55,663 nucleotides of DNA from Buttiauxella warmboldiae (lineage in GTDB: Bacteria; Pseudomonadota; Gammaproteobacteria; Enterobacterales; Enterobacteriaceae): NCBI RefSeq assembly GCF_003818135.1, contig NZ_RPOH01000035.1, positions 1 to 55,663 on the forward strand. Reading direction: 5' to 3'. Within the stretch, counting starts at the first letter, position 1; each line of letters opens with the position of its first letter. Both the position numbers and the translations under genes were made by a program. This document shows positions 44,557 to 55,484 of this stretch, piece by piece. The notes beneath the pieces were generated by a model. It saw only the letters and a list, made by a program, of their open reading frames with translations. It was not told the DNA's origin and made no database searches.

Positions 44557-45656
44557 AATTCAAATCCATTTACTGCATTTATAACATCCTGAATATTACA
44601 CTCGGTCATAGTTGGGTCAATTGGAATGGAAATAACTTCATTATGTATTCTCTCGGTCACTGGCAAGATCAAACTATTCCATTTTTTGTATGCTAGCTGT
44701 TTATGTGGAGGGATTGGATAATGGACTAAGCTCTGTATATTCCTTTCCGATAAGAACCTTTGGAACTCAGCTCTATACTGTGTTCGGAGAACATAAAGGT
44801 GCCATACATGGTATTCCTCCTTTCTCGTATAAGGACGTTGCACTAGTGGATTATTAATTTCACGATTATATCTATCTGCAATATATTGTCGCCTTTGGGT
44901 GTCGATGTTTAAATATTTTAATTTAACATTAAGCATCGCTGCCTGGATTTCATCAAGACGGCTATTTACACCTTGATAGATATTTTTATATTTCTCAAGC
45001 GAACCATAATTTGATAGAGCCCGAATTGTCGTAGCTAATTCATAATCATTTGTTGTTACAGCCCCTGCATCACCAATTGCGCCGAGATTTTTACCCGGAT
45101 AAAAACTGAAGGCGGCGGCATCTCCCCAACTACCAGATTTTTTTCCCTTAATAATTGCTCCATGAGCCTGAGCGGAGTCTTCAAGTAATAACAATCCATA
45201 TTCTTTCGCTATTTTCACTAGTTCTGGCATTGGAGAAATCTGTCCATAAAGATGAACAGGTAAAATAATCTTTGTTTTGCTTGTAATAGCCTTTAATACG
45301 TTCTCGATTGATAAATTGTATGTTATCTCATCTGGTTCAACCAATACCGGGACTAAATCATTTTCAGTAATGGCAAGAATAGAAGCAATATATGTATTTG
45401 CTTGTACAATCACTTCATCCCCAGACTTTAGCTTGCCTAATTCCTTCCAAGCTCTTATTGTCAAATTTAGGGCGTCTAATCCATTTGCAACACCAATAGT
45501 ATATTTTACACCACAATATTCCGAAAAGCATTTTTCGAAAGCTTTAACTTCTTCCCCCATTATAAACCAGCCAGAATTTATAACACGAGAGCAAGCCTCC
45601 ATTAATTCTGTTTCAAACCGTTCATTTATTTTTTTAAGATTTAGAAAATTAATCAT
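44553..45656 (-). CDS. fdtB: dTDP-3-amino-3,6-dideoxyhexose transaminase (FdtB/QdtB type)
   Basis: DegT/DnrJ/EryC1/StrS aminotransferase that puts an amino group on C-3 of the dTDP-3-keto-6-deoxyhexose made by FdtA. The PLP-lysine lies in [31 protein letters not shown] and EDSAQAHGA are the usual cofactor-binding blocks. It is 367 residues. The gene starts one base into the stop of the acyltransferase gene. Whether the product is Fuc3N or Qui3N depends on the isomerase. Confidence 0.87.
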   Translation of the reverse strand: MINFLNLKKINERFETELMEACSRVINSGWFIMGEEVKAFEKCFSEYCGVKYTIGVANGLDALNLTIRAWKELGKLKSGDEVIVQANTYIASILAITENDLVPVLVEPDEITYNLSIENVLKAITSKTKIILPVHLYGQISPMPELVKIAKEYGLLLLEDSAQAHGAIIKGKKSGSWGDAAAFSFYPGKNLGAIGDAGAVTTNDYELATTIRALSNYGSLEKYKNIYQGVNSRLDEIQAAMLNVKLKYLNIDTQRRQYIADRYNREINNPLVQRPYTRKEEYHVWHLYVLRTQYRAEFQRFLSERNIQSLVHYPIPPHKQLAYKKWNSLILPVTERIHNEVISIPIDPTMTECNIQDVINAVNGFEL

Positions 45657-46195
45657 TATTTCACCAAGAATTTATTATATGTATTCATTTTACTAAAAAA
45701 AACTTCTTTTTCGTACACAAAAAAATAATCACTATCATTTTGTTGAATGATACGAGAACCAAGCTTTAGATGGAAATCTACAACTTTTTTATTTTCTTTC
45801 CTTACATCAAAATGTGACTTTTCAAAGCCTAACTGATTAAATGCATAATTATAAACTAATAGTGCCGTTTCAAGTGCCGATGATACAGTTTTATTTTCAG
45901 TTAAAATCCAACTTCCCCAGCAAAAAGACTTTTCTTCATCACGGAAATCATATAACCTGACAGTTCCTATATTTTCATTGCGTTCATTTTTTGCAATTAA
46001 AAAATAATACTCTTTTCCATCGCTCTCCCTTTTTTTATATTTTTTAATCCATTTCTTTTGATCTTCAACCGTCCCAATGCTTGGAGTTAAATATTGATTG
46101 AGTTTATTATTATTTCGCAATGAATAAATAAATTCCGCATCAGACTCCCCCACCAATTTCAAGTTTATTGTTTTCCCAGTTAAAAAATTAGACAT
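45656..46195 (-). CDS. GNAT-family N-acyltransferase, probable sugar 3-N-acetyltransferase
   Basis: RimJ/RimL-like GNAT protein of 179 residues, with [19 protein letters not shown] at the N-terminus, [10 protein letters not shown] in the core, and [25 protein letters not shown] at the end. Its position between fdtA and fdtB suggests that it acylates the 3-amino group. The well-known FdtC/QdtC enzymes are left-handed beta-helix acetyltransferases, so this would be an unrelated replacement. I chose the ATG 46195 because GAGG lies six bases upstream. Confidence 0.75.
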   Translation of the reverse strand: MSNFLTGKTINLKLVGESDAEFIYSLRNNNKLNQYLTPSIGTVEDQKKWIKKYKKRESDGKEYYFLIAKNERNENIGTVRLYDFRDEEKSFCWGSWILTENKTVSSALETALLVYNYAFNQLGFEKSHFDVRKENKKVVDFHLKLGSRIIQQNDSDYFFVYEKEVFFSKMNTYNKFLVK

Positions 46196-46589
46196 TTTTG
46201 ACCTCATTTAGAAAAGTATTATAATCTCGAATGTAATCGGCCTCCTCATATATTGCATTTGCCAATACCATTAAAATACAATCTTCGGAGAAGTTATACA
46301 TTTCACGCCAAATACATGAATCAATTAATAAACCTTTTGTTGGGTCATCCAATTTTATTTCCACACGCTCGCTCCCATTATCTAAGAGGAAATCACAAGA
46401 CCCACATATCGCAATAGCAATTTGTTTTAAATTTTTATGTGCATGCAAACCTCTTCGTATATTCTTCCCTGTATTAAAAATATAATATACTCTTTTGATT
46501 GCAAAAGGGATGTTGTTACTTTCTTCCAATGCAATTAAAGAGCCTCTTTCATCTCCGTGGATTTGTAAAGGAATAAAGTTAATTTCCAT
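46188..46589 (-). CDS. fdtA: dTDP-4-oxo-6-deoxyglucose 3,4-ketoisomerase (FdtA/QdtA type)
   Basis: Cupin isomerase that moves the keto group from C-4 to C-3. From the ATG 46589 it is 133 residues and the catalytic histidines of LHAHK fall at 49 and 51, the published FdtA numbering. Tyr35/36 of RVYYIF and TKGLLIDSCIW are also conserved. Arg15 (DERGSL) is FdtA-like, while Arg95 (IWREM) is QdtA-like, so the C-4 stereochemistry of the product is uncertain. An ATG six bases earlier is possible. It overlaps rmlC. Confidence 0.87.
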   Translation of the reverse strand: MEINFIPLQIHGDERGSLIALEESNNIPFAIKRVYYIFNTGKNIRRGLHAHKNLKQIAIAICGSCDFLLDNGSERVEIKLDDPTKGLLIDSCIWREMYNFSEDCILMVLANAIYEEADYIRDYNTFLNEVKNV

Positions 46590-47139
46590 TTTCATACTCA
46601 ATCGGTTGAATGTTATCAAATAATGGCGCTTGTAGATCTTTCAATGAAATAACATCAGGCACTACAGGCCAATCAATTGAAATATTTGGATCATTCCATA
46701 AAATAGATCGCTCGCATCCTTTATCATAATAATTTGTTGTTTTATAGAGAAATTCCACAACATTACTTAACGCCACAAAACCATGCGCAAAACCTTCAGG
46801 AATCCATAACTGTTGTTTATTTTCTGCTGAAAGATTTACACCTACCCACTTGCCAAATGTGGCTGAGCTTTTACGAATATCTACCGCGACATCAAAAACT
46901 TCACCTACAACACAACGCACCAACTTTGCTTGTGCAAAAGGTGGAAGCTGATAATGAAGTCCTCTTAAAACACCTTTGGTCGACTTTGAATGATTATCTT
47001 GTACAAAATCAACCTTACGTCCTACGGCTTCTTCAAATACTTTCTGGTTGAAACTTTCCATGAAGAAGCCGCGGTCATCGCCAAAGACTTTAGGTTCAAA
47101 AATTAACACATCCGGAATTTTGGTTTTAATAACATTCAT
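46579..47139 (-). CDS. rfbC: dTDP-4-dehydrorhamnose 3,5-epimerase RmlC
   Basis: Third enzyme of dTDP-L-rhamnose synthesis. The cupin protein of 186 residues has GDDRGFFMESFN, the catalytic histidine in RGLHYQ, and the block WIPEGFAHGFVALS. It follows rmlA by two bases. Its presence with RmlD shows that rhamnose is made in addition to the 3-amino sugar. Confidence 0.95.
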   Translation of the reverse strand: MNVIKTKIPDVLIFEPKVFGDDRGFFMESFNQKVFEEAVGRKVDFVQDNHSKSTKGVLRGLHYQLPPFAQAKLVRCVVGEVFDVAVDIRKSSATFGKWVGVNLSAENKQQLWIPEGFAHGFVALSNVVEFLYKTTNYYDKGCERSILWNDPNISIDWPVVPDVISLKDLQAPLFDNIQPIEYENGN

Positions 47140-47141
47140 CT

Positions 47142-48020
47142 TTAATAACCCTTAACCATCTTCAGTAAATACTGGCCATAATCATTCTTCACAAGAGGTG
47201 CAGCTAATTTCTTAACTTGCTCAGCATCTATAAACCCTTTACGGAATGCTATCTCTTCTGGACATGCCACCTTCAATCCCTGACGCAATTCAATAGTCTG
47301 AATAAAGTTGCTGGCTTCAATTAAGCTCTGGTGGGTCCCTGTATCTAGCCAAGCATAGCCGCGCCCCATCATGGCGACTGACATACGTCCCTGTTCCATA
47401 TAAATGCGGTTAATATCAGTAATTTCTAATTCACCACGAGGTGATGGCTTCAAGGTTTTTGCCATTTCCACAACATTGTTATCGTAAAAATAAAGTCCTG
47501 TTACTGCATAATTGCTTTTTGGCTCAAGGGGTTTCTCTTCAAGAGATATAGCCTGTCCTTCTTTATCAAACTCAACCACACCGTAACGCTCAGGGTCATG
47601 AACGTGATATGCAAATACGGTTGCACCTGATTCTTTGGCAACGGCATTTTCAAGTTGTTTCTGAAGGTCATGGCCGTAGAAAATATTGTCGCCAAGAACC
47701 AGTGCACAATCATCTTCACCAATGAATTCTTCACCGATGATAAATGCTTGCGCCAAGCCATCAGGGCTTTCCTGAACTTTATATTGCAGATTCAAGCCCC
47801 ATTGCGAACCGTCGCCGAGTAGTTGTTCGAAACGAGGTGTATCTTGCGGAGTACTGATAATCAATATATCGCGAATACCAGCCAGCATTAACGTGCTAAG
47901 CGGGTAATAAATCATTGGCTTGTCATAGATTGGCAGCAGTTGTTTACTCACTGCCATTGTCACAGGATATAAACGCGTACCAGAGCCACCAGCAAGAATA
48001 ATACCTTTACGTGAAGTCAT
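47142..48020 (-). CDS. rfbA: Glucose-1-phosphate thymidylyltransferase RmlA
   Basis: Makes dTDP-glucose, the shared precursor of dTDP-rhamnose and the dTDP-3-amino sugar. It has [32 protein letters not shown] and the mid-protein [13 protein letters not shown]. The frame runs 36 codons upstream, but the ATG 48020 ([12 protein letters not shown]) matches the family and gives 292 residues. Confidence 0.96.
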   Translation of the reverse strand: MTSRKGIILAGGSGTRLYPVTMAVSKQLLPIYDKPMIYYPLSTLMLAGIRDILIISTPQDTPRFEQLLGDGSQWGLNLQYKVQESPDGLAQAFIIGEEFIGEDDCALVLGDNIFYGHDLQKQLENAVAKESGATVFAYHVHDPERYGVVEFDKEGQAISLEEKPLEPKSNYAVTGLYFYDNNVVEMAKTLKPSPRGELEITDINRIYMEQGRMSVAMMGRGYAWLDTGTHQSLIEASNFIQTIELRQGLKVACPEEIAFRKGFIDAEQVKKLAAPLVKNDYGQYLLKMVKGY

Positions 48021-48075
48021 TTCAATTTTCCATTTTTCAAAGTGCCGTGTGATCAAATCACTTATTAATCTTTTT

Positions 48076-48975
48076 TTATGCTTTAGTCGCCGCAAAAATT
48101 TCAGCCAACATACGTTTAACTCCAACATCCCAGTCAGGGAGTATCAGTCCAAATGAATCCTGGAATTTCTGTGTATTCAAACGTGAATTCTGAGGGCGGC
48201 GTGCAGGCGTAGGGTAAGCACTAGTAGGAACTGGAATTGTTTTGCTTACAGCCAGCCCCAAACCTGCTTTTTTAGCTTCTGCAAATACCAGGTTGGCATA
48301 ATCAAACCAGGTGGTGGTACCGGACGCAACGAGGTGATATAAACCGGCAACTTCAGGTTTGCCCAAAGCCGTTTTTATTGCGTGAGCCGTACAATCTGCA
48401 AGAAGTTCAGCCCCCGTAGGCGCACCAAACTGATCGTTAATTATGGAAAGCTCTTCGCGATCTTTTGCAAGACGCAACATAGTCTTCGCAAAGTTATTAC
48501 CTTTGCCTGCAAACACCCAGCTTGTGCGGAAAATCAGATGCCGAGTGCAATACTGTTGCACTGCAATTTCTCCGGCAAGTTTGGTTTCTCCATAAGTGTT
48601 TAACGGTGCTGTTGCATCCGTCTCAAGCCAAGGTTTGTCACCGTCACCAGGAAAAACATAATCCGTGGAATAATGGATAAGCCAAGCTTTGATTTTTTCG
48701 GCTTCTTTTGCAATCGCCTCAACGCTTGTTGCATTTAGCAATTGTGCAAAATCGCGTTCACTCTCAGCCTTGTCCACCGCAGTATGGGCGGCAGCATTAA
48801 CGATAACGTCTGGTTTTACCCGGCGAACTGTTTCGGCAACGCCTTCTGGGTTACTAAAATCACCGCAATATTCCGCCGAATGCACATCAACAGCAATAAT
48901 ATTACCCAGCAGAGCCAGTGAACGCTGCAGTTCCCAGCCTACCTGCCCTGTTTTACCGAAGAGTAAAATATTCAT
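48076..48975 (-). CDS. rfbD: dTDP-4-dehydrorhamnose reductase RmlD
   Basis: Last step of dTDP-L-rhamnose synthesis, NAD(P)H-dependent. It has the Rossmann motif [39 protein letters not shown] and the YxxxK active-site motif in [11 protein letters not shown]. It is 299 residues and overlaps rmlB by four bases. Confidence 0.96.
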   Translation of the reverse strand: MNILLFGKTGQVGWELQRSLALLGNIIAVDVHSAEYCGDFSNPEGVAETVRRVKPDVIVNAAAHTAVDKAESERDFAQLLNATSVEAIAKEAEKIKAWLIHYSTDYVFPGDGDKPWLETDATAPLNTYGETKLAGEIAVQQYCTRHLIFRTSWVFAGKGNNFAKTMLRLAKDREELSIINDQFGAPTGAELLADCTAHAIKTALGKPEVAGLYHLVASGTTTWFDYANLVFAEAKKAGLGLAVSKTIPVPTSAYPTPARRPQNSRLNTQKFQDSFGLILPDWDVGVKRMLAEIFAATKA

Positions 48976-50057
48976 TTACGTTCACCGTAATTTTGCTCAA
49001 TCCAGGATTTATAAGCACCGCTTTTAATATTATCGACCCACTGCTGATTAGCTAAATACCATTCAACCGTTTTACGAATACCACTTTCAAATGTTTCTTG
49101 TGGTTTCCAGTTCAGGTCTCGGTTAATTTTCGCGGCATCAATCGCATAGCGGCGATCGTGGCCAGGACGGTCAGCAACATAGGTAATTTGTTCGCGATAT
49201 GAAGTATTCTTTGGCACCATTTCGTCAAGCAAATCGCAGATGGTAAGAACCACATCAAGGTTTTTCTTCTCGTTGTGACCACCGATATTATAGGTTTCGC
49301 CAAGTGAACCTTGAGTCACTACTGTGTATAAAGCACGCGCATGGTCTTCAACATATAGCCAATCACGAATCTGGTCGCCTTTGCCATATACCGGCAAGTT
49401 CTTCCCTTCCAGAGCATTAAGAATCACTAACGGAATCAATTTCTCAGGGAAGTGATACGGGCCATAGTTGTTAGAACAGTTAGTTACGATGCAAGGCAGG
49501 CCGTATGTACGCTGCCATGCGCGCACTAAATGATCGCTGGAAGCTTTCGAAGCGGAATAAGGGCTGCTTGGTGCGTAAGACGTTGTTTCAGTGAATAAAG
49601 GTAGAGCCGTTCCTTCTGGGTATTCATCCAGATGCGGCAAATCACCGTATACTTCATCTGTAGAAATATGGTGAAAACGGAAACCTGCTTTGTGCTCTTC
49701 ACTTAACTGTGACCAATAAGCACGAGTGGCTTCCAGCAGTGTATAAGTACCCACAATGTTAGTTTCGATAAACTCAGCAGGTCCGGTAATTGAACGGTCT
49801 ACATGGCTTTCCGCCGCCAGGTGCATCACCGCATCGGGTTGATGCGCGGCAAAAATTTTATCCATGGCGTTTCTGTCGCAAATATCTGCCTGCACAAAAG
49901 CGTAGCGTTCATTGCCAGAGACCTCAGCCAGTGATTCAAGGTTGCCTGCATAGGTTAATTTATCGACGTTAACGACACTGTCTTGAGTATTATTAATGAT
50001 ATGACGAACGACCGCAGAGCCAATAAAACCGGCACCACCAGTAACAAGAATTTTCAC
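48972..50057 (-). CDS. rfbB: dTDP-glucose 4,6-dehydratase RmlB
   Basis: Converts dTDP-glucose to dTDP-4-keto-6-deoxyglucose, the branch point between rhamnose and the 3-amino sugar. It has [41 protein letters not shown] and the YxxxK in [11 protein letters not shown]. It is 361 residues. It is the first gene after JUMPstart. Confidence 0.97.
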   Translation of the reverse strand: MKILVTGGAGFIGSAVVRHIINNTQDSVVNVDKLTYAGNLESLAEVSGNERYAFVQADICDRNAMDKIFAAHQPDAVMHLAAESHVDRSITGPAEFIETNIVGTYTLLEATRAYWSQLSEEHKAGFRFHHISTDEVYGDLPHLDEYPEGTALPLFTETTSYAPSSPYSASKASSDHLVRAWQRTYGLPCIVTNCSNNYGPYHFPEKLIPLVILNALEGKNLPVYGKGDQIRDWLYVEDHARALYTVVTQGSLGETYNIGGHNEKKNLDVVLTICDLLDEMVPKNTSYREQITYVADRPGHDRRYAIDAAKINRDLNWKPQETFESGIRKTVEWYLANQQWVDNIKSGAYKSWIEQNYGERK

Positions 50058-50155
50058 GGAAGCAATCTCTCTTTAATCTTGTAATGATTTCAACGATAAA
50101 CGAATATCGGATGATTGAATTAACTCGGGATAATAAGGGGATAATCTATTTCAGC

Positions 50156-50194
50156 CATGCTACCGCCCCTGGCTTAACAGCTACCAGAACACTA
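50156..50194 (-). promoter_or_regulatory. JUMPstart sequence with ops element
   Basis: The 39-base site differs from the JUMPstart consensus at three positions by eye. It contains the ops core GGCGGTAGC (50167-50159, minus strand), where RfaH is recruited to paused RNA polymerase to carry transcription through long polysaccharide operons. It lies about 100 bases upstream of rmlB. Confidence 0.94.
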
Positions 50195-50364
50195 AACGCT
50201 TATGCATAGAACGAACTCCCTGCTCTATGTCTGGCTAAATTTTGTAAAGCATGCGAATGAACAAGAGATTACTGCGCAAATAGCAACTTAAATAATCATC
50301 CTTTGTTTTGCTCATTCGAATGCCATACATTCAACTAACAAACACACTTTGTAACATGCCACTC

Positions 50365-50433
50365 AAAAAAAACGGCAATCAGTCTCGGCAAGGTCTTAAC
50401 AATGCAACCTTTCCGCTCCTATTGATTGCCGTT
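50365..50433 (-). terminator. Large terminator hairpin downstream of galF
   Basis: On the minus strand AACGGCAATCA pairs with TGATTGCCGTT, followed by a run of eight U. The loop of about 45 bases can form a second stem (AAGGT/ACCTT). It separates galF from the JUMPstart region. Confidence 0.8.
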
Positions 50434-50472
50434 CTTCGCATCAAATACTCGCCATCATCATTCCCGCAACGC

Positions 50473-51369
50473 TCAGCGTGCCAGCAACTTCTGAATACCT
50501 TCCCTGAACTTCTGCCCTTCCTTATGGTTACGCAGGCCATACTGCACAAAGGCCTGCATATAGCCCATCTTCTTGCCGCAGTCGTAGCTTTCACCGGTCA
50601 TCAATGCCGCTTCTACCGCTTGCTTTTGGTTAAGTGCCGCAATGGCGTCTGTCAGCTGAATGCGGCCCCAGGCGCCCGGTTCGGTTTTCTCAAGCTCTGG
50701 CCAGATATCGGCAGACAACACATAGCGCCCTACTGCCGCAACGTCAGAATCCAGCGTTTGCGGCTGGTCCGGTTTTTCCACAAAATCAACAATACGGCCA
50801 ATCTGCCCGTCATTGCGCAGTGGTTCCTCGGTGGTAATCACCGAGTACTCAGAAAGATCTACGTTTGGCATGCGTTTTGCCAGTACCTGGCTGCGCCCGG
50901 TCTCTTTGAAACGCTCAACAATAGCCGCCAGATTGTAGCGCAATGGATCGGCGCTGGCACCATCAAGGATCACGTCAGGAAGCACAACCACAAAAGGATT
51001 ATCACCCACAATCGGGCGCGCGCACAGGATGGAGTGGCCCAGGCCCAGCGGCTGCGCCTGGCGTACGTTCATAATCGTCACGCCCGGAGGGCAGATTGAC
51101 TGAACCTCAGCGAGCAACTGGCGCTTCACGCGCTGCTCAAGCAGAGCCTCAAGTTCGTAAGAGGTGTCGAAGTGGTTTTCTACTGCATTTTTTGATGAAT
51201 GCGTCACCAGCACGATTTCTTTGATACCGGCAGCTACGATTTCGTCAACAATGTATTGAATCATCGGCTTGTCAACGATCGGCAGCATCTCTTTAGGAAT
51301 CGCTTTTGTTGCGGGCAACATGTGCATACCTAAACCGGCTACCGGAATAACTGCTTTCAAATTAATCAT
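50473..51369 (-). CDS. galF: UTP-glucose-1-phosphate uridylyltransferase-like GalF
   Basis: Homologue of GalU that marks the start of enterobacterial O-antigen clusters; its own activity in E. coli is weak. It has [20 protein letters not shown] (the GLGMHM differs from the GLGTRM of active GalU), [15 protein letters not shown] and [10 protein letters not shown]. The start at 51369 (MINLKAV) has GAGG upstream and gives 298 residues. Confidence 0.95.
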   Translation of the reverse strand: MINLKAVIPVAGLGMHMLPATKAIPKEMLPIVDKPMIQYIVDEIVAAGIKEIVLVTHSSKNAVENHFDTSYELEALLEQRVKRQLLAEVQSICPPGVTIMNVRQAQPLGLGHSILCARPIVGDNPFVVVLPDVILDGASADPLRYNLAAIVERFKETGRSQVLAKRMPNVDLSEYSVITTEEPLRNDGQIGRIVDFVEKPDQPQTLDSDVAAVGRYVLSADIWPELEKTEPGAWGRIQLTDAIAALNQKQAVEAALMTGESYDCGKKMGYMQAFVQYGLRNHKEGQKFREGIQKLLAR

Positions 51370-51546
51370 ATTCAAACCCACCTCGAAATGGTTGGGGGAT
51401 TATAGTCAATTCAAGCCCTGATGCCAGCATGAATTGATCCCCGGAATTAATCCTTCATCTTAACGTTTACAATAAAGTACGCAAAACCAAAAACATTGAT
51501 TCAACCTTCCCGCCCCCTCAGAAAAGTCGCAATCTGGTTTGACAAA

Positions 51547-52971
51547 CTACTTTACCCCTTCCGGCAGCGCAAAATTCAACCTGCTGGTGTTCACATGCAG
51601 GTGGTCAACCCGGTCGATATCCACGGAACTGCGCCCTTTCTCGTTCACCGCTCGCACGTTGGCGAGCGAGAGCAGCGTGTCATCTTTTGCCATAAAGCGG
51701 CCGCGCACGTCGTTGCGCAGGTCAAAGTTTAGCTTTAATGCCGGGCCGCTGTAAGCGTACTGCATCACATCCACGTTCCGCAGAAACAAGTGTTGCGGTT
51801 TGTTATGCAGCTCAAGCGTGGCGCGCTTCATTTTCACATTGGTGATGGCAACAAACGAGGTCGCATTGCCCGAAGAGATCTGAATCCCCCGGGATTTATA
51901 CTGCATATGGGTATTATCAAGTTCAATATTGTTCAATTTAAAATTTTGCGGAATAGATAAATATTTACCTTTGATCACCCCATAACCAATCAGAAAGCCT
52001 GCACTATCTTTCATGCTGATATTATCAATAATGAAATTATCACAGCCATAAATGGCTATGGTGGCGTTATCAATGCCCGCTTTCTTACTAAAGGTATGGT
52101 TAATATTGTGCGCCTTTATATTACGGATAATAAAGTGTTTGCCGTTTTCCACATGAACCAGCTGGCGGCAGTTGCTGCCGGTAATATTCGCCACCACAAA
52201 GTTCTTCACCGCCTGGTCTTCGGGATATTCGTTGTCGTAAGTGCTGCCCGCAAGCCCAATCCCAATGCCCCAGTTTATCTTCCCGTTGGTGCAGTCTATG
52301 TTCTCAATCACATGGTCGGAGATCAGCAAGTCGTGGTCGTTTATCGCCACGTTCCATTCAATGGCATCCCCCTGCAGGCGGTTAAAATGGCCGTTGGTGA
52401 TCTTCACGTTTTCCATGCGGTTATGGAACCCCTGGCGCAAAATGCCGTAGTTCGCATCGTGCACCGTTATCTGGTCTATCACCAGGTTACGCATGCTGCG
52501 CTTCTGTTTGCCACCGATGTAAATCTGCGTCACCGGCGCAAAGCCGCTCATATCAATCCCTTTGATGGCGCAGTCAGAGCCGCGCACATCCAGGGTGATA
52601 TTGTGAAAGCGCCCGCCCTTTTCGCCCACAATCTGGCAGCCGTCCTGCATCACAAAACGCCCTTTGCCGTTGCCTTTTAAGCCGCCCAGGACATGCAACG
52701 TTTTGCCTGCGGGCATAAAGATAGCGGTGTTGATGTTGTCACAGACTAAATCGGCGGGAACGGTCACGGTATCGGCGGCTGAGAAAGCCTGTTTGAAAGC
52801 GGCAATCCAGTCGCCGCGATAGAATGTCTGCACGTTGACCTCGCTGCTGCCAGCTGCGGCTAACGCGTAACGAGGGAAAAGGAATGGCGCCGCAGCCAGC
52901 ACGGAGCTGGCTTTTAGCAATTTGCGGCGGGAGGATGAAAAGGAGAGAGTAGATTGAAATCTTTTGCGCAT
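51547..52971 (-). CDS. wcaM: Colanic acid biosynthesis protein WcaM
   Basis: Last gene of the colanic acid operon, of uncertain function. The 474-residue protein has a twin-arginine-like signal, [20 protein letters not shown], and a long beta-helix body rich in short repeating ...N-I-... turns (for example [20 protein letters not shown]). This fits an exported right-handed beta-helix acting on polysaccharide. AGGA precedes the ATG. Confidence 0.93.
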   Translation of the reverse strand: MRKRFQSTLSFSSSRRKLLKASSVLAAAPFLFPRYALAAAGSSEVNVQTFYRGDWIAAFKQAFSAADTVTVPADLVCDNINTAIFMPAGKTLHVLGGLKGNGKGRFVMQDGCQIVGEKGGRFHNITLDVRGSDCAIKGIDMSGFAPVTQIYIGGKQKRSMRNLVIDQITVHDANYGILRQGFHNRMENVKITNGHFNRLQGDAIEWNVAINDHDLLISDHVIENIDCTNGKINWGIGIGLAGSTYDNEYPEDQAVKNFVVANITGSNCRQLVHVENGKHFIIRNIKAHNINHTFSKKAGIDNATIAIYGCDNFIIDNISMKDSAGFLIGYGVIKGKYLSIPQNFKLNNIELDNTHMQYKSRGIQISSGNATSFVAITNVKMKRATLELHNKPQHLFLRNVDVMQYAYSGPALKLNFDLRNDVRGRFMAKDDTLLSLANVRAVNEKGRSSVDIDRVDHLHVNTSRLNFALPEGVK

Positions 52972-52986
52972 ACGTCCTCGCGGGGT

Positions 52987-54207
52987 TTATAGCGTCTGTA
53001 GTTTGCGGGCCAGCTCTCGGTAGATAACCTGCTGATTAAACTCCCTTTCAACTTTTTCACGCGCGTGCATAAGCATGGGTTTCAGCTCGCTTGCGTCAAT
53101 GTTGCCAAACGTCTCCAGGCTATCGGCAAGCGCGGCCGCATCGTTCTCCGGCACCAGCCAGCCGGAACGCCCTGCGTCAATCAGTTCAGGAATGCCGCTG
53201 TGTACGGTAGAAAGCACCGGAATGCCCACCGCCATCGCCTCCATCAGCGCCACGGGAATGCCTTCCATATCGCCGTCTTCGCCGGTAACGGACGGCAGCA
53301 AAAATAGATCGGCTTTATCAAGCATCGCTTTAACTTCATGGTTTGGCTTAAAACCCGGCATCAACACCACATCATCGAGCTGATACTGTTCGATCAGCGT
53401 GCGCAGGCGCGTTTCCCACGGGCCAATTCCCAGGATGTGGTAGTGAAATTTCACGCCGCGCTCTTTGAGCAACAGACAGGCGTCGATAGCGACGTGCAGC
53501 CCTTTCTTCTCGGTCAGACGCGCCACCGAGATAATTTCCAGCGTTTTGGCGGGCGCTTTCACGGCGCGCAGCGAGAAGCGCTCCATATCAACACCCATAC
53601 GCGACACGCTGATTTTCTCCGTCGGGCAGCCCATATTTTGCAAACGCCCCGCCCACAAATTGCTTATTGGCAGCATTAAATCACCACGCGTAAACAGCTT
53701 CTGGTATTCAGGCGTGTAGTGCGCCAGCGCCTCGCGCCCTGAAATATCAATGCCGTGGAAAACGGTAGCGATTTTACCTTTAAGCAGCCCCAGCTCACGC
53801 AGCTTTGCCGCCGTTACGCCAGCCGGGCCGAAATGAGCGATAAACACATCGGCGCACAGGGGCTGCGAGTGACGCCCGCAAATAGCAGAAAGGATCAGAT
53901 TGCGCGCCTCTGCGCCATAACGGGCCGAATTTAACGCACGCCAGGTGCGCGGGCGAAGTGCACCACGCAGGGTATTCAACGCTCTGGATTGCAGCTTCGC
54001 CGCTTTACCCGCCGGTTCATCCATCAGCCAGGTGGTCTTTTCAGCCAGCCGGTACTCTTTGAATGCGGCGTGGGTATTGGCCAAATCTCCCTTCTGGATG
54101 GCAACAATCTCCACCTCATAGCCCATATCGATAAACGCGGTTATCTGGTTGAGCACAAAAGTTTCCGACGCCACGGGGAATTTCAGCAGGAAGAAACCAA
54201 CTTTCAT
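52987..54207 (-). CDS. wcaL: Colanic acid glycosyltransferase WcaL
   Basis: GT4-family transferase that adds one sugar of the colanic acid repeat. It has VGFFLLKFPVASETFVLNQI, HFGPAGVTAAKL, SVARLTEKKGLHVAIDA and the donor-binding GEDGDMEGIPVALMEAMA. The length is 406 residues, the E. coli size. The ATG overlaps the wcaK stop as ATGA. Confidence 0.94.
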   Translation of the reverse strand: MKVGFFLLKFPVASETFVLNQITAFIDMGYEVEIVAIQKGDLANTHAAFKEYRLAEKTTWLMDEPAGKAAKLQSRALNTLRGALRPRTWRALNSARYGAEARNLILSAICGRHSQPLCADVFIAHFGPAGVTAAKLRELGLLKGKIATVFHGIDISGREALAHYTPEYQKLFTRGDLMLPISNLWAGRLQNMGCPTEKISVSRMGVDMERFSLRAVKAPAKTLEIISVARLTEKKGLHVAIDACLLLKERGVKFHYHILGIGPWETRLRTLIEQYQLDDVVLMPGFKPNHEVKAMLDKADLFLLPSVTGEDGDMEGIPVALMEAMAVGIPVLSTVHSGIPELIDAGRSGWLVPENDAAALADSLETFGNIDASELKPMLMHAREKVEREFNQQVIYRELARKLQTL

Positions 54208-55484
54208 TGTTCCCCCTTCACACGCTTTAATACCGATTCCACCATGCGCAGGCCATCTTCGCGTTCGGCGCGCACCGCATGAGCCAGGCGCTGATTAATG
54301 GCAGGCAATTGCCCTAAAACATCCGCCACTACGCCCATAAGTGAACCATTAAGCAACTGGCGGATTTCTATCGCCATTTCCGGCATCCCCAGCTGCTGCA
54401 TAATGCCCGCGGATTTGTGTTCGTAGTTAATGGCAATCGCAGGCGTGCCAAAGTTCATAGAGATAATGGCGGAGTGCAGGCGCGTGCCAATGGTCAGCTC
54501 GCATTCGCTGAGGATCTTGCCCATCTCCAGGTCGTTAAGTTCATCCATGACCACGTGATATTGCTCCGGCTTATTGATGTACTGGCGCAGGTTAAGCGCC
54601 ACCATGCGGTCATCTTTGTTGTAGCTGTCGATCCCGGTACAGGTGGATAGCGCCAGCACCTGGTAGCCCTGTTCAATAACCCGATTCACCACCGCCGCAA
54701 ACGCCTGTTCATAGGCCTGCTGCGTGGTGCCGAGGCGTTTGTCGAACGGTGCCAGCTCACGCAGCGTAATGGCGACGGTTTTCTGGCGTTTGATAGTGTC
54801 AAACCAGTGCTGCACCGCGTAGCTCGGCACAAAGCTGTCATTGTGATGATCGACAAGCCAGGCGGTGTCGACGCCCTGCTCCACTTTGCTGCTGTCAATA
54901 TTGCTTTGCTTCATCAAATCGAGGCTGACGGATTCACGCAAAATCAGCGACTCGGCATGGCCAAACACGTAGCTTGCCAGTTGGTTAAACTGCGGGTCCT
55001 GGAACGGGCCAACGCTGTGGCCAATCATGTACACCGGCTTTTTCGCCATAAAGCTGCACAGCGCATGCTCGAACTGCGAAACGCCGTATAAATCGACAAA
55101 GAACGAGCCGCCAACCTGAATAATCGCATCATATTTTTGCAGCGATTTCACAAAATCAATAAAGCCCTGCGGGATGGAAATATTGCGCAGCCGCCCGTTG
55201 TCCGTGGCTTTTGCCAGCAAAACCTGGTGCTGATATTTACGGCGCAGCACCTTCTTAACCCGCCCCATCAGCCCAACCGCGTTATTATGCTGCTTCATCT
55301 GCTTATACAGGCCGTCGCCCATCACCGGGCGGCCCAGCAGCCAGGCGGAACTCACCGGGTAACGGCTCATCACATCAACTTCCACGGATTGATCAATCGT
55401 GGTGATGGCATCAATCAGCCCGCGCAAAATGGCGCTGTCACCGCGGTTGCCGCAGGTGTGGTTGCCAAGAATTAATAATTTCAT
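54204..55484 (-). CDS. wcaK: Colanic acid pyruvyl transferase-like protein WcaK
   Basis: Polysaccharide pyruvyl transferase family member, thought to pyruvylate colanic acid. It has LLILGNHTCGNRGDSAILRG at the N-terminus, VGGSFFVDLYG, MIGHSVGPFQDP and the C-terminal TIGTRLHSAIISMNFGTPAI. It is 426 residues. GAAGG lies upstream of the ATG. Confidence 0.94.
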   Translation of the reverse strand: MKLLILGNHTCGNRGDSAILRGLIDAITTIDQSVEVDVMSRYPVSSAWLLGRPVMGDGLYKQMKQHNNAVGLMGRVKKVLRRKYQHQVLLAKATDNGRLRNISIPQGFIDFVKSLQKYDAIIQVGGSFFVDLYGVSQFEHALCSFMAKKPVYMIGHSVGPFQDPQFNQLASYVFGHAESLILRESVSLDLMKQSNIDSSKVEQGVDTAWLVDHHNDSFVPSYAVQHWFDTIKRQKTVAITLRELAPFDKRLGTTQQAYEQAFAAVVNRVIEQGYQVLALSTCTGIDSYNKDDRMVALNLRQYINKPEQYHVVMDELNDLEMGKILSECELTIGTRLHSAIISMNFGTPAIAINYEHKSAGIMQQLGMPEMAIEIRQLLNGSLMGVVADVLGQLPAINQRLAHAVRAEREDGLRMVESVLKRVKGEQ

